NCBI GenBank assembly: GCA_023052935.1
Contig: CM041297.1
Coordinates: 99,780,484 to 99,844,483, forward strand
DNA: 64,000 bases
Direction: 5' to 3'
DNA from: Piezodorus guildinii
Lineage: Eukaryota > Arthropoda > Insecta > Hemiptera > Pentatomidae
Shown: in pieces, positions 1-10,688 of the stretch
Layout of the letters: each line of letters opens with the position of its first letter
Position numbering within the stretch: the first letter of the stretch is position 1
Made by a program: the position numbers and the translations under genes
Notes under the pieces: model-generated
Told to the model about the DNA's origin: nothing
The model's database searches: none
What the model saw: the letters and a program-made list of their open reading frames with translations, nothing else

Positions 1-118
1 CTGATGAAAACCCACAACGTGGATCGAAACGTTTGTTGTTTGATAAATAGTTTTTCACTATTTTCTAATATTTTTTGACTGCCACTCAACTATCTTATTC
101 TTCATATCTATGTTTGGC
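1..118 (+). mobile_element. Penelope-like terminus P1 with hammerhead-like core (cut by window edge)
   Basis: The window opens with CTGATGA (1-7), a short stem (around 12-22) and GAAAC (26-30), the order of conserved boxes in a hammerhead ribozyme. Hammerhead motifs are an established feature of Penelope-like retroelement terminal repeats. The following sequence, with GTTTTTCACTATTTTC and the GCCAC..CTC..TATTCTTCATA stretch, recurs at 30,078-30,190 and in decayed form near 9,450, so it is a dispersed family. Upstream stem I is outside the window. No coding part is attached. Assignment to Penelope is by motif and context only. Confidence 0.55.
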
Positions 119-1554
119 AGCTAATTGTTCGTAGGCAAAACAATAAATAGTTTAGAATATTTCATTGTTTTTCTTTCTCTTATCGCCACACAGTCTAATT
201 TCAACAGTTTCCGGTATTATTAATTTATACTTCGTTTTATCGAACTCAAACATCCTCCTTAAAAAACTTCCTTATGAAAATGGCTCCATTACAAAAAAAG
301 AAAGAGCAGAAAAAAGTGAAAAAAAATCTCAGGCACTCCACTATACAAGTATTTAATTAAAATTTATTATAAATTATGTATTAATATTGATTATTTATTA
401 ACTAAAATTTCAATAAGTATAAGTATACAAGGCGATTGTTTCGATTAGGATCTATTTTCAATGAACTGCACAGTAAAAAAACTACGACAGTTAATCGAGT
501 TACTCCAGTCAGACACTCCGAAAAACCCATTTCATCTCATATAATATTATTTCATGCTTATAGATCAGAGTTTATACATATTTTCGTTTGTCAGGCCCGA
601 ACTCTACAGCGTTACTCAAAAATTAGTGATAAAAATTGAAATTATTTTGTACATTATTACTCTTGTATAAAATCGGTCTCTTTTTTTTATCCACAAATAT
701 TAATATTATCCTATTTATAGCTTTAGATTTAAGGATTAACGTACTAATATACTCCAAATATTTTAGGGAATGAGTTATTTTAAAGTTTAACAATTAGTTC
801 TCACCAGAGTTTATTCTGTGAATATACCAAAAAATAAAAGACAGTCTAGCTAGTTCCGCCAGCGGGATATTTCCTAACACGAGAATCTTAAAGTGAGTTT
901 TTGTGATAGTGTTTTAAATCCATATTCTATGTAGAATGCTAATGGATACAGAAGTAACAGTTAATTTTTTATCATTTTAAAATCAGAAAAGTACCATCGC
1001 ACTGTATTTATATTTAATGTTTTATAAATCCATAGAAAATGAGAGAAAACGAAGTCTTAAGATTGTCCTAGGAGAAAATATAATAATATTTATCATTTCT
1101 ATTAAATATACGCAAATTCAAAACAAAACATAAAGATAAAATTCTTAACAATAACAAAGCAAAAACGTGTATTACACCCCATTAAATATTCATAGGAGAC
1201 AAGCTTGTTGGAAAGAATTCTAAACTGGTTTTAATAAATAACCCACCAATCTAAAACCTCTTCTCGTTTAAGTGTTTCTTTTTTTTTTTTTTTTTTTTTT
1301 TTTAATTATGCTAAAACGTGTTGTCAAGCATAAAGGGACGAAATACATATATCCCTGTAAATGCATTTCAGTATTAAACTACCAAAAACATAAGTCATTA
1401 GTTACAGACTTTATGCGATTTTATTAGTTATGAAAAATATATATCAATTATGGAATATGATCCTTTAAAATTATTTTAAATAGGTTCACTTAGTACAGTT
1501 AAATAATATAAAACAAATCCATCGAAAATATTAAAAATAGAAATATCTTAACAA
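119..1554. other. unassigned AT-rich sequence
   Basis: No coding signal or recognised repeat is visible. There is a T-tract of about 23 bases near 1,279-1,302. Short open frames here lack codon bias and are probably chance. Confidence 0.5.
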
Positions 1555-2065
1555 TTAAAGGAATTTTTAATTTCACTTTCCAATATATATATATATAATA
1601 TACAGTAAGGGAAAATTTTCTCATTCGAGTTTTCAACAAAAATACAAGTTCCTCTGAGTCCAAATGACTAATTCCAACAAAACGGTTTATGTGTGGAGGG
1701 AGAGGGGTGTTTGTACAGTTAGCTCGAAAACAAGAAGTCGCACGAAACTGAAATTTCCTATTTAAGATAATTATATGATTGGAAGATATTACACTAACTT
1801 TCCCACAAGAATTCACGGACCATAGTGCACTTCATATTTTATAATTTCCTCAAAACGTAGGTTTTATTTTGATTAAAATTCTTTGAAAGAGATTAAATGG
1901 CAAATTTTCAAAAAAATTTCCAGTAAAGTGTATTTTTATTTCGTTGAGTCCTAATGATAAAGCCATTTATCGATGTTGGCAATGATAAAACATGGACAAA
2001 TCTAAAATAATGCGATAACCAACCAAAGGAGAAAACGCCAGAAATATTTTTGTTGACTTAATTCG
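1555..2065 (-). repeat. family A repeat, decayed copy
   Basis: The stretch carries, in minus orientation, the diagnostic family A run: a TA-rich start followed by AGTAAGGGAAAATTTTCTC, a TTTTCAACAAAAATAC segment, the CCTCTGAGTCCAAATGAC segment, the GAAACTGAAATTTCC segment and the GGCAAAT segment. Compared with the copies near 5,200 and 63,600 it is much more diverged. It is non-coding. Confidence 0.6.
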
Positions 2066-2094
2066 TTTTTTTTAAATAAAGATAGTAATATAAA

Positions 2095-2490
2095 TAAAAA
2101 AGGCCTTTTTTATTTTTTATAATTTACAATTGTATTATATAACACAATGAGTAAATATGCAGAGTGAGGAAAACTCATGAAAATGCCTAGAGAAAGAACT
2201 ACCCAGTAGAAGCACTTCACTAACTATATTAAGGCAGTAGGTCCCGAAGCCACCTTTTTTTCAATCGCCTCGAAGAGTTATCAAGAATATCTAAGGAAGA
2301 TAGATTACGGACGAGTGGGTTTTAGGGAGTTTAGATTGAAAAGAGGTGTATCTATCACGGTCTATATCTACAATAAATAGGATGTTTATGTCAATATGGG
2401 AGTTTATTTGTGACAAAATAAGGGGGATTCGGGATTTTGCGAAGGATTTTGGATTGTAAGGATTGGATGCGGGAGGAATTAGATGGTAAA
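2095..2490 (-). mobile_element. Jockey-type LINE J-B, 3' remnant
   Basis: On the minus strand this translates to pieces of a Jockey reverse transcriptase C-terminus: SSRIQSLQSKILRKI, then a run matching NIPF.VDI.RDRY, then RRLKKRWLRDLLP, with frameshifts between them. The 3' UTR matches the J-B copies at 30,720 and 47,715 (GTGAAGTGCT.CTACTGGGT). It is a 5'-truncated dead copy. Plus-strand sequence 2,489-2,510 is an A-tract at the truncation end. Confidence 0.75.
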
Positions 2491-2510
2491 TGAAAAAAAA
2501 AAAAAAAAAA

Positions 2511-3080
2511 AAGCTAAATAATAATAATATAGACGGATAAACCTAAACATTTTAGGGGAAAAAAGTTACCTAATATAGATAGATGCATAAATAACTGTTT
2601 GTTAACATTTTTTTTTTTACATATTAAAACAAAAACTATAACAATGAAATAAAAAAACATTATTGGAACTATAGCCTTTCAGACCGGAGCCGACCTCTCT
2701 AATTTTAAAAATTATATAGCAGTCAAACAACAACAATCACTCACTTATTCTACCTTCACAAGGCTCAAAAACAAGAGCGACAATAAGCAATTAATAATAT
2801 TTTAGAAAAATTTAAATTATAATTAAATTCTTTTATAAGGCTATGTTATTTTACAATAATATTACACAGCTACCCAGTTTTTACTATTATGATAGTTTAT
2901 CACTTCTTCAACGTTGAGGCAATTCCTTCGGAAGAAACTTTTTTCTAATTTCAGACATTGGGCAAGTAGCTAGGAAATGAAATGCTTGGTTTCTCTTTTA
3001 TTACTCAGCGAAAAAAATGTTATCTAATATGCAGAGCGTATTAAATTAAGTGATCACTGTAGATGATAATTTGTATCGTG
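2511..3080. other. unassigned AT-rich sequence
   Basis: I see no gene or recognisable element. The stretch lies between a Jockey remnant and a family B repeat. Confidence 0.4.
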
Positions 3081-3089
3081 ATACTTTTA

Positions 3090-3690
3090 TTTACAATAAT
3101 TTTGGTACATTTTTTTCAATAATGAACCTTTGTAATAGAAAAATGAAAAAAAAATTACCCCACTTCAAAATTCGAGGCCTTGCGTTTTAAGATACGTAGA
3201 ACCAAAATAACGATATTTTTGAAGATAGGTAAAAGATGTAATAGTATTTGTTAAAAAAAAAAAATAAATAATCATAAAAAAGAGAAAGGAAAAAAATAAT
3301 TAAAATTTTACATATAAATACGCCCATAAATCAGTTATTTTTGAAGATAGGGAAAAAATTTACCAGTATTTTTTAACAAAACAAAACGGGATTAATTATA
3401 AAAAGAGAAAAAAGAAAATGATAAAATTGAAATTTTACTCATAATTACGCCCATGACTCAATTATTTTTGAAGACAGAGAAAAACATGTATACAGTTTTA
3501 GAATCAGTAAAGCAATTGACAAACAAACAAACAAAAATTGATCTATATATTCAAGTTACAAATTATAACAGATGTAATTTCACTAAAACTAGGTTATTAT
3601 TGAAGATTGAGAAAAATAATAGCAGCTATTATTTGGAAATAATAAACCATTCGGTTATAATATGCAGCGTTTTTTATATAAATTTAAAGT
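3090..3690 (+). repeat. family B repeat with internal ~120-bp units
   Basis: It starts with the family hallmark TCAATAATGAACCTTTGTAA and continues with AAGATACGTAGAACC. A unit containing TTATTTTTGAAGATAG then repeats at about 3,211, 3,340 and 3,459, a spacing near 120-130 bp. Related copies lie at 8,195-8,680 (minus), 38,378-39,020 and 57,590-58,460. A 100-residue open frame inside (3,453-3,755) falls in the repeated AT-rich part and has no protein character. Confidence 0.75.
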
Positions 3691-4186
3691 TTTTTTTTCA
3701 AATCAAGTTTACAAACACTTTTTTATTAATTGTTTTTCACAGCGGAAATAAGTGAAATTCATGTGTCGCGTACACTAGATTCTTTTAAATATAGATGTAA
3801 CGAATTTTAAAAATCTGATGTCTTCTTTAATATTCTTCTTAATAAATTACCAAGAGAATGAATATTTCTGATCAGAGCTACTGAACCTTACAAAGTTAGT
3901 AACTGTGCCAGCTCACCACTTCAATGGAGGACTCTCGTAAAGAAGCCCTTCACAGATTGCAAGATGATAAGAGGAGCTCACAGCCACTTGGCCCTAAAGA
4001 GAATATTTTAATCTTCTGAATAAAGGGCCCTTAAGGCGACCCGAACAAGCACGAGGAAATTGAGTCGGCACCTCCACAGAGAATCTTGTAACGCCGGTGT
4101 CCCTGATCAGACTTAGCAACCTGGAAGATGAAAAGGCGGGATCCCAGGCCGGTCTTTAGTCTATCCTGAACTTGGCAACACAGAAT

Positions 4187-4190
<4 letters not shown>
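3691..4190. other. unassigned sequence with a GC-richer patch
   Basis: Bases 3,895-4,170 are clearly less AT-rich than their surroundings and could be the remnant of a SINE or other repeat. I found no second copy in the window and no reading frame. The patch runs directly into a TA microsatellite. Confidence 0.4.

Positions 4191-4240
<50 letters not shown>
4191..4240. repeat. (AT)25 microsatellite
   Basis: An uninterrupted AT dinucleotide run. A 91-residue open frame that crosses it is an artefact of the repeat. Confidence 0.95.
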
Positions 4241-4243
<3 letters not shown>

Positions 4244-4451
4244 GGAGAAACGTATAAAAAATTAAAAGAATTTCAACATATATCCCATTGTTATATTAAT
4301 ACGACAGCCTTGTCATCCCATAGAATCAAAATGCAGCATAAATTTAAATTTGAAAATGAAGAAATACTTTACGAAATAATAGAAACAGAAATTACAAAAA
4401 ATAACAATAGAACCATGACCTATAAAATACATAATGTAAATTTATAAAAGT

Positions 4452-4720
4452 ATATATGTAAAAAATCTGATAGGGCAACCCACGACTTCTACATACCTCT
4501 GTTCCTAAAATCAATTGAAGAATTTTCAAATACAGTTAGAGATTAAAATAAGTAAAGCTTATAAATAATTAATTAAATTGAATTACTATAGAAGCATGTG
4601 TTTTATTAAATAATTTATTATATTGTTATCTAAAACAATCAGTTAGTTTTATCGCCTTTTCACCACTCAGCATTAACTTCTACAATGTCTTAAGGTTATC
4701 TAAAGTAGTATTCATCGGAA
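4452..4720 (+). repeat. family A repeat, 5' part only
   Basis: It begins with AAAAAATCTGATAGGGCAAC and continues with the family A left-end run (CAGTTAGAGATTAAAATAAG, then AATTAATTAAATTGAATT, then TTAGTTTTATCG). It breaks off after about 270 bp and is followed immediately by a second, complete copy, so the two lie in direct tandem. Confidence 0.7.
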
Positions 4721-4743
4721 GTATTTGAACTCTGTGCTAAATG

Positions 4744-5634
4744 TAAAAATCTGGTGCGAGTGCCACACTTACCTCAGTTGTTGAAATCGATTGAAGAATT
4801 TTCGAGTACAGTTAGAGATAAAATTGAGTGAAACTGATGAAGAATTAATTAAATTGAACTTCTATAGAAACAAGTGTTTAAAAAAAAATGTATTATCTTA
4901 TTATCTAAAATATTTAAGTTTTATCGGGTTTTAATCACTCTTTATTAACTTTTACAATCTTGTGTATAAGTAATATTTTTTCTGAAATACTTAGCTATCC
5001 AACGGTATATTATACATGTATATTAGTGTTCTTATGTTCATAAACAAAAAATACATGCGGCGGTTTCTCGTTCAGTTGGATATCGAATTCGTTCAACTTA
5101 TATATTTACCGGTTTTTTATAAATGCTAACGACATGATAAGGTTAATTTTTTCGAATCTACAAAATTAATGGTACTTGTAATGGAAGAAAATTTATATTA
5201 TGGGCATTTGAGTCCTGTCAGACTATTTCCATCAGAATGAAACCTATATTATATCAAAGTCTATTTAATTTTACATCGATGTAGCGAGTTTAAAATAAAA
5301 ATCGTCAGAGCTTTTTATGAGAAAATCTTAAAGAAGTTCATAATGCATGGTATAAAGTGGCTCTTCTGGTCAACTTATTTTGACGAAAAATTTGCTGTAA
5401 CATCTCGGGTATACAGTTGTCTTAAATGAGAAATTTCAGTTTCGTATGACTTTTCGTTTTTGCGCTAGACTTACCACACAGGGACACACACAGACCTTTT
5501 TGGGTGACTTGGTCATGTGGACTCAGGAGACCCTAAAACGTGTATTTCCAGTGAAAAATGGAATTCGGATATTTTCACCATCGCAATACTATCCCTTACT
5601 ATATATTTCATATATAGGTAAGTGAAAGTAAAAA
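4744..5634 (+). repeat. family A repeat, near-complete copy
   Basis: The left end reads AAATCTGGTGCGAGTGCC followed by a CACTTACCTC version of the terminal motif. The right end reads TATAGGTAAGTGAAAGTAAA. Between them are the markers shared by all copies: GAGATAAAATTGAGTGAAA, TATATTAGTGTTCTTATGTT, GGCATTTGAGTCCTGTCAGA, CGATGTAGCGAGTTTAA, the ACACACACAGACCTTTTTG box and CACCATCGCAATACTATC. No reading frame of note. The inverted ends suggest a non-autonomous DNA transposon, which is inference. Confidence 0.8.
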
Positions 5635-5869
5635 TAATAACTTCATAATATAAAATAAAAACAAGTCATTAGATTAAACTTATAATGACAACTTAATTCA
5701 CGGGTTACAAATATGAAACTTTAAAAACAAATTTCATACAGTCAAAACATTCCATACAGATGACACGCTAATTTAAAACTACACGTAATTTAATTGATGA
5801 GTGTATACCATAATGTAACAAGAGCCCTCAAACGTTCTTTTCCATAAACAGATTTAACATTATGACTAC

Positions 5870-5980
5870 CATAATATTTACTTTCTCTTACCTACATATG
5901 AAATAAATAGTAAGGATTTTTTTATTTTAACAACGGAATTAGGTGTAAGTCGGGTGCTGCGCGCACCAGAAAGGAATGGT
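5870..5980 (-). repeat. family A mini-element (termini only)
   Basis: On the minus strand the family A left end, including the palindromic GGTGCGCGCAGCACC and CCGTTGTTAAAAT, is joined directly to the right end, ACTATTTATTTCATATG then GTAGGTAAGAGAAAGTAAAT. Nearly the whole interior is missing, leaving about 110 bp. Confidence 0.7.
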
Positions 5981-6297
5981 AATAAGTTTTAGTTCTATGA
6001 GTAGAAAGATCATATTATTTGATATGATATATATTGTTAGATATGTTGAGATCTAAATAGCGAGATCTAGTTTCAAGTGATTGGTCTGAAGATTTGAATT
6101 GTGGGAGAACGTAGATGTAGGAGGGTGTGGGGTTTGTAACAGTTTGGTAAAGGTATGATCCCAGAAAATATTTACGTATAGAAGGAGGGAAAATTAATAG
6201 GCATAGTTTGCATGGAAATCGCTTTTATCTTTCTCGTTTTTTCACATTATTTGAACAATAATCCCGAAATTTTAGACTATAGTGTTTAGATAATAAA

Positions 6298-6372
6298 AAA
6301 AAAAAAAAAAAAAAAATATATAAAAAATATATATATATTATATATATATATATATATTAAAAATATATATAT
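6298..6372. repeat. A-tract and AT microsatellite
   Basis: About 20 A residues followed by interrupted TATA repeats up to 6,372. Confidence 0.85.
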
Positions 6373-6623
6373 GTGTGAATATAATTATTAGTTTCCCAAT
6401 TTTTGTTGATATTTTCCTTTAAAATGCAAACAAACATGAAAAAAGAACAACCTTTTTTTTTAATTCATTAATTCATTGAAAGTTAACAGGAGTTGACACG
6501 GATGAGCAGGGGCGGTTAATCAAAAAAGGTTTGAGACACAATATAATTCCACGAACAAAGGGGATTTTTATCTGAGGGAATATTGAGGGGAAAGCAAGCC
6601 CTATTTATTGTAGGCAATAAAAA

Positions 6624-6773
6624 TCACTTTGGCCCCAACAAAAGATCTTTCTTGTCAGCGATAAACGGAACACTAGGAATACCTTTATTCCAATACCAAT
6701 TCTTCAAAGATATTTCAATTTGATTAACACTGATGCCTTTATCAGCGCCATATTTATTTGCTGATTGGGCCAT
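6624..6773 (-). CDS. small open frame of unknown nature, 49 residues
   Basis: ATG at 6,773 to TGA at 6,624 on the minus strand. The predicted peptide starts MAQSANKYGADKG and ends with IADKKDLLLGPK; it has mixed charged and hydrophobic residues and contains few of the Lys/Asn/Ile/Phe homopolymeric runs typical of chance frames here. The local sequence is less AT-rich than its flanks. I recognise no family, and there is no visible splice context, second copy or partner. It could be a fossil of a gene or mobile element, or chance. Confidence 0.25.
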   Translation of the reverse strand: MAQSANKYGADKGISVNQIEISLKNWYWNKGIPSVPFIADKKDLLLGPK

Positions 6774-7004
6774 TTTTATATATTTTTTTTTTTTAAACCA
6801 ATAATTTAAAGATAAGTCGAACGGTTTTTTTTTTTTTGTTTTTGCAAAAATGGCAATATTTCAAGAAAATTTCTTTTAATTTCGAGAAAAGTAGTAAGTA
6901 ATTTTTTTGTTACATTGTTAATCTAATAGTAGAAAACAACCTAGGTCATTTAACAGCTTACCAATCTGTTCTATAAATAAATGAAATATTTTAAGAAAAT
7001 TTCC

Positions 7005-8130
7005 CTAATTATATTATAAATTTCATTTTATATTCCTTTTTTTTTTTTTTTTTATATCTTCGAAAATAACATAGGTACAAGCGTATATATATATTTACTT
7101 TTTTTAACAACAAGTAATATACAAATGCCTTTGGGCATATATTGTGACGTTGATAATCATTACGTAAAACCTCCTTCAGGATTCTTCTGAATTCCTGGGT
7201 GAAGAAACCTCCAAGTGAAGGCACTTCTAGCGTGGAAGTTCTTTATTAAAGAAGCAGATCTCTGCTCCTGAGGCGTTTCAGTCTCCCTTTGGTGGGTTTT
7301 GTTTTTAGTGTGTCTGTCAGCAATGTTTGTACCAGTAGGTTTGGATGTCCAGGGAGTGAATCGGGAAATTTCGTATAGTATAGCTTAATGACATCCGTTA
7401 CGATCGGTATGTTGAGGTCTTTGTGTAATGATTTATTGGATACGTAAAAGGGAGAGTGGGATTAATATTAAGTGGAGGAATTTAGATTGAAAGATTTGAA
7501 TTTTTCGTAAGTGTGATTTTTACATGAGCCCCACACCTGAGTACCGTAAGTCCATATAGGTTTAAGTAGCATGTTTGTATATGATAGTTCTGTTGTTTGG
7601 TGATAGTTTGTTTTTATTGTGAAGAAGTCGTCTAAGTATTGTGAGTCGTGATTCAGTCTTTTTTTCAAGGAAGTTACTTGTGATTTCCATGTCAAGCGTC
7701 TATCCATTGTCAGTCCTAAGTATTTTGTTTCTGTTTGATTGGGTAACTGAACATTGTAAAGTGTTATGGAGGGCAATCAGAACGTCTAAGGTTGAATGTC
7801 ACATGACTTGATTTGTGTATGTTTATTTTTTACACCATTTATCAAGCCAATCTTGCCGTAAATTTAAATGGGTTTCAACATTGTGTGAGGCTGTGGTCAG
7901 ATCAGAACTCGTTGAGAGTATTACGGTGTCATCTGCGTATGTTTCAAGTAATGTGTCGGGTGTCTCTGGTATGTTAGAAGTGTATATAGTATACAGAACT
8001 GGACCCAAAAGCTCCCCTGCGGAAATCCCGCACCAACTCGACAGTAGTCAGAATGTTTACCATCTAGGTTGACTACGAAAAACCTATCCTCAAGATACGA
8101 TCTAATTATTAAATTATATAGTATGCGGTA
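7005..8130 (-). pseudogene. Jockey-type LINE J-D reverse transcriptase remnant
   Basis: Read on the minus strand, this is the second half of a Jockey reverse transcriptase in broken frames. A segment near 8,100-8,020 has SYLEDRFFVVNLDGKHS and then G.PQGSF. The next frame (8,008-7,823) starts MGPVLYTIYTSNIPET and carries the active-site motif YADD. A third frame (7,776-7,468) has TKYLGLTMDRRLTWKS and LLKPIWTYGTQVWG. The last block (to a stop at 7,246-7,248) ends KGRLKRLRSRDLLL. At least two frameshifts separate the blocks. The endonuclease and the first half of the RT are missing. Not functional. Confidence 0.85.
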
Positions 8131-8194
8131 AAATTATTTGATTTTACAAGCGTATATATAAGCAAGATTTTAATTTTTAATTTTTATTTTTTAT

Positions 8195-8680
8195 TGTTTA
8201 TCGCCCTTTAGTGATTCTAAAAACTCTGAACACATTTTTCTCTGTCTCCAAAAATAATTGAGTTATAAACGTATTTTGGAGTAAAATTTTAATTTTTTTT
8301 TTCTTTTTTATAATTACTCGCGGGATTTTGGTTTAAAAAATTATAATTCTTTCTCTATTTTCAAAAATAACTGAGTTATAGAATTAAATCACTTTTAATC
8401 GTCCATTTTAAATATCCATGTATTAACGACTGGCTGTTAGGAACATCGTTGCATGCCCAAGTATTTTTGTGGTGAATTTAAAAAAAAAGATCCAGTAGTT
8501 TTGAAGAAATGCCGCAGAGGCATACGGAGGTTTTTTTTTAAATATTTTTCGGTTTCTACGCATCTTGAAACTTCAAATTTCACAATTCAAACGCTCAAAT
8601 TTTGAGGGGAGGGGTACGTTTTTTTATTTGTTTAGTCGATTACAAAGGTTCATTATTAAAAATAATAAACCCATATATCA
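8195..8680 (-). repeat. family B repeat
   Basis: In minus orientation it begins with the shared TTTAATAATGAACCTTTGTA, then AAGATGCGTAGAAACCG, the GGCATTTCTTCAAAACTACTGG box and TAACTCAGTTATTTTTGA with AGAGAAA, all present in the other family B copies. It ends about 60 bp before the LRR exon, so it sits in the upstream intron of that gene. Confidence 0.75.
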
Positions 8681-8739
8681 TAAAATAAATAACATATAAA
8701 CATATGTTATAAATAATCCTGATATAAATATGATTTCAG

Positions 8740-8962
8740 GAAAAGGCCTGACGCAACTGGATTTGTCGCAGAACATCTTGAGCTCCGTGCCGTCTCCTGC
8801 GTTCAAGAACCTGCACCACCTCATCATCCTCAACTTGAACCACAACAAGATAACGACCCTTCACGCCAAGGCCTTCGAGGGGTTGGACACGCTGGAGATC
8901 CTCACTCTGTACGAGAACAAGATTACCAACATCGAACCTGATGCCTTCAAGGGCCTGGACAA
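8740..8962 (+). CDS. internal exon of an extracellular-type leucine-rich-repeat protein
   Basis: A 223-nt block encodes roughly three leucine-rich repeats in tandem: LTQLDLSQNILSSVPSPAF, then LIILNLNHNKITTLHAKAF, then LEILTLYENKITNIEPDAF and GLDK. Each fits LxxLxLxxNxI/LxxxxxxAF, the typical 24-residue repeat of secreted or membrane LRR proteins, which form curved protein-binding surfaces. The exon is bounded by TTTCAG (acceptor, 8,734-8,739) and a perfect GTAAGT donor (8,963-8,968). The incoming intron is phase 1 and the outgoing one phase 2. Codons are strongly C/G-ending (CTG, ATC, AAC, AAG), unlike all surrounding DNA, which argues for selection. The ATG at 8,730 lies in the intron side and is not taken as a start. 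No signal peptide, cap or membrane segment is visible; I cannot name the gene. Confidence 0.85.
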
Positions 8963-9449
8963 GTAAGTGCGAGCAGAATAATTTTTTGTTGGTCCATTAG
9001 TAAATGTATTGAAGTAATATAATACACTTATACAATGTTATAAACTAATCAATAATTGATGCAATTGACTTTAACATCTAAGATTAACTTTTAGAATCGA
9101 TCGTAAAAATGATTCTTCTGACTTTAAACCGCTGAAATACCATTAACAATTATATCCTAAACAATAAAATTAAAAAACAAAACAATAACTTTTGCAATAA
9201 TATTAAATAGTTAGCCGTGTGATATATCTGAATGATGAGAAGATCGTGGTAGTAGTAAAAAATGATAAGAAAATAATGATAATTCAACTCTTCAACTTAG
9301 GTCTTGGCGTCAGGTATGTCAGGGTGTCATAGCTACGTTAGACAGCGACTGATGGAACGCCTCTGAAACCACGTCTCCTTTTTTTCATTAAGAAAACTAT
9401 AAGTTTAAATAATTTTATAAATGCTGAAAAATAAATTTACAACGGAAAA

Positions 9450-9513
9450 AGTTTGGTTAAATAAATATTTGTTTACGCTATTTTCTAGTAGTTTTGGACC
9501 GCCACCGAACCAT
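9450..9513 (+). mobile_element. P1 Penelope-like terminus, decayed fragment
   Basis: A run with CTATTTTCTAGTAGTTTTGG and ACCGCCACCGAACCA aligns with the P1 end at 35-100 and 30,112-30,165. The hammerhead core is not preserved here. Confidence 0.45.
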
Positions 9514-10636
9514 GTTGATTTAAAAAAAAATACTAAATCTAATAATTATGTGAGTCATTAAGTTGTAATTTTTTATTTATAGGAATGAAAAGTATTCAAT
9601 TTTATAAGTTAAGTTTTCGTGGCTCTATTTACTTCTAATGTATATATTTGACAATCTTTCGAAGTTATTAAGTTTACCTTTTATTCCAAAATTGATCAGT
9701 ATGTTGCTATATTTATTATTATAATTCATTATCAATCTTTATTTAAAAAAGAAAACTATAGGCAAAGTTTAGCAAACTATTTCTTTTCATTTATCATTAT
9801 TTTTTTTAAAAGTAAAATAAAAAGGTTAATGGAAATAATTAATAATTCTTACTGAACAGTTTGGGGATTGGATTCCTAGTTTCTACTTCAGTAAAATAGA
9901 AAATAGAGACAGGCAAAGATAATGCTATTTCTTCAGGATCATTCATTTTACTACTGAAAATCCTCGAAGCATAATTAATTCAATTCGAATATAAATTAGT
10001 TTAACTCATTGATAAAATTAGCTATTTTTTTTTTCTATTCTTTAACGATATAGCTTAATATGTAACTTTGTTCAGAAAACTCCGATCAAATCTCAATTCT
10101 AATCATAAGAAGACATAACATCCTTCGAAGGTGTATTTGTTCATATTTTTTCTATATAGGAGACTTGAACTTAATATTAGTTAAATGTCAATTATGTGGA
10201 ATATTTTTCCTATAATTGCATATTTTACAACTATATAACCTACTGGAAAAATAATACAAACTTAATTACACGGTAGAAAAAAATAAATGAGCCTTTAATA
10301 GTCTTTTAAGCTCAAGAATTAATTTTATATCAGTAAATGTCCTAGGGAACCTTAGTAATAAATTAAGTAAATACCGTCTTAGTAAAATATCATCTTAACT
10401 CTATACTTTTATTATTACTATTATTTTAATAATATATTCCTTCTATAAATCATTTTTTTTTATTGCCTTTTAATGTGATGATTCATCCGATTTTATATAA
10501 CATTTATATAATTATTTTGAATTATAATTAAAATATTATCTTAACTCGATACTTTAATTGTTTTATTAGTATTGTAATAATACATATATTTTTATATAAA
10601 TCAGTTTTTTTTTTAATATAATGATAATTAAATCCG

Positions 10637-10688
<52 letters not shown>

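Noticed and set aside
3090..3690. CRISPR-like regular repeats in family B
   Set aside because: Spacing is irregular, the intervening sequence is itself repetitive, and the genome is eukaryotic.
4172..4447. 91-residue open frame starting in an AT microsatellite
   Set aside because: The first third is an Ile-Tyr repeat from the microsatellite and the rest has no recognisable motif.
8730..8739. ATG just before the LRR block as a gene start
   Set aside because: It lies upstream of a good AG acceptor; LRR proteins of this kind begin with a signal peptide, absent here.
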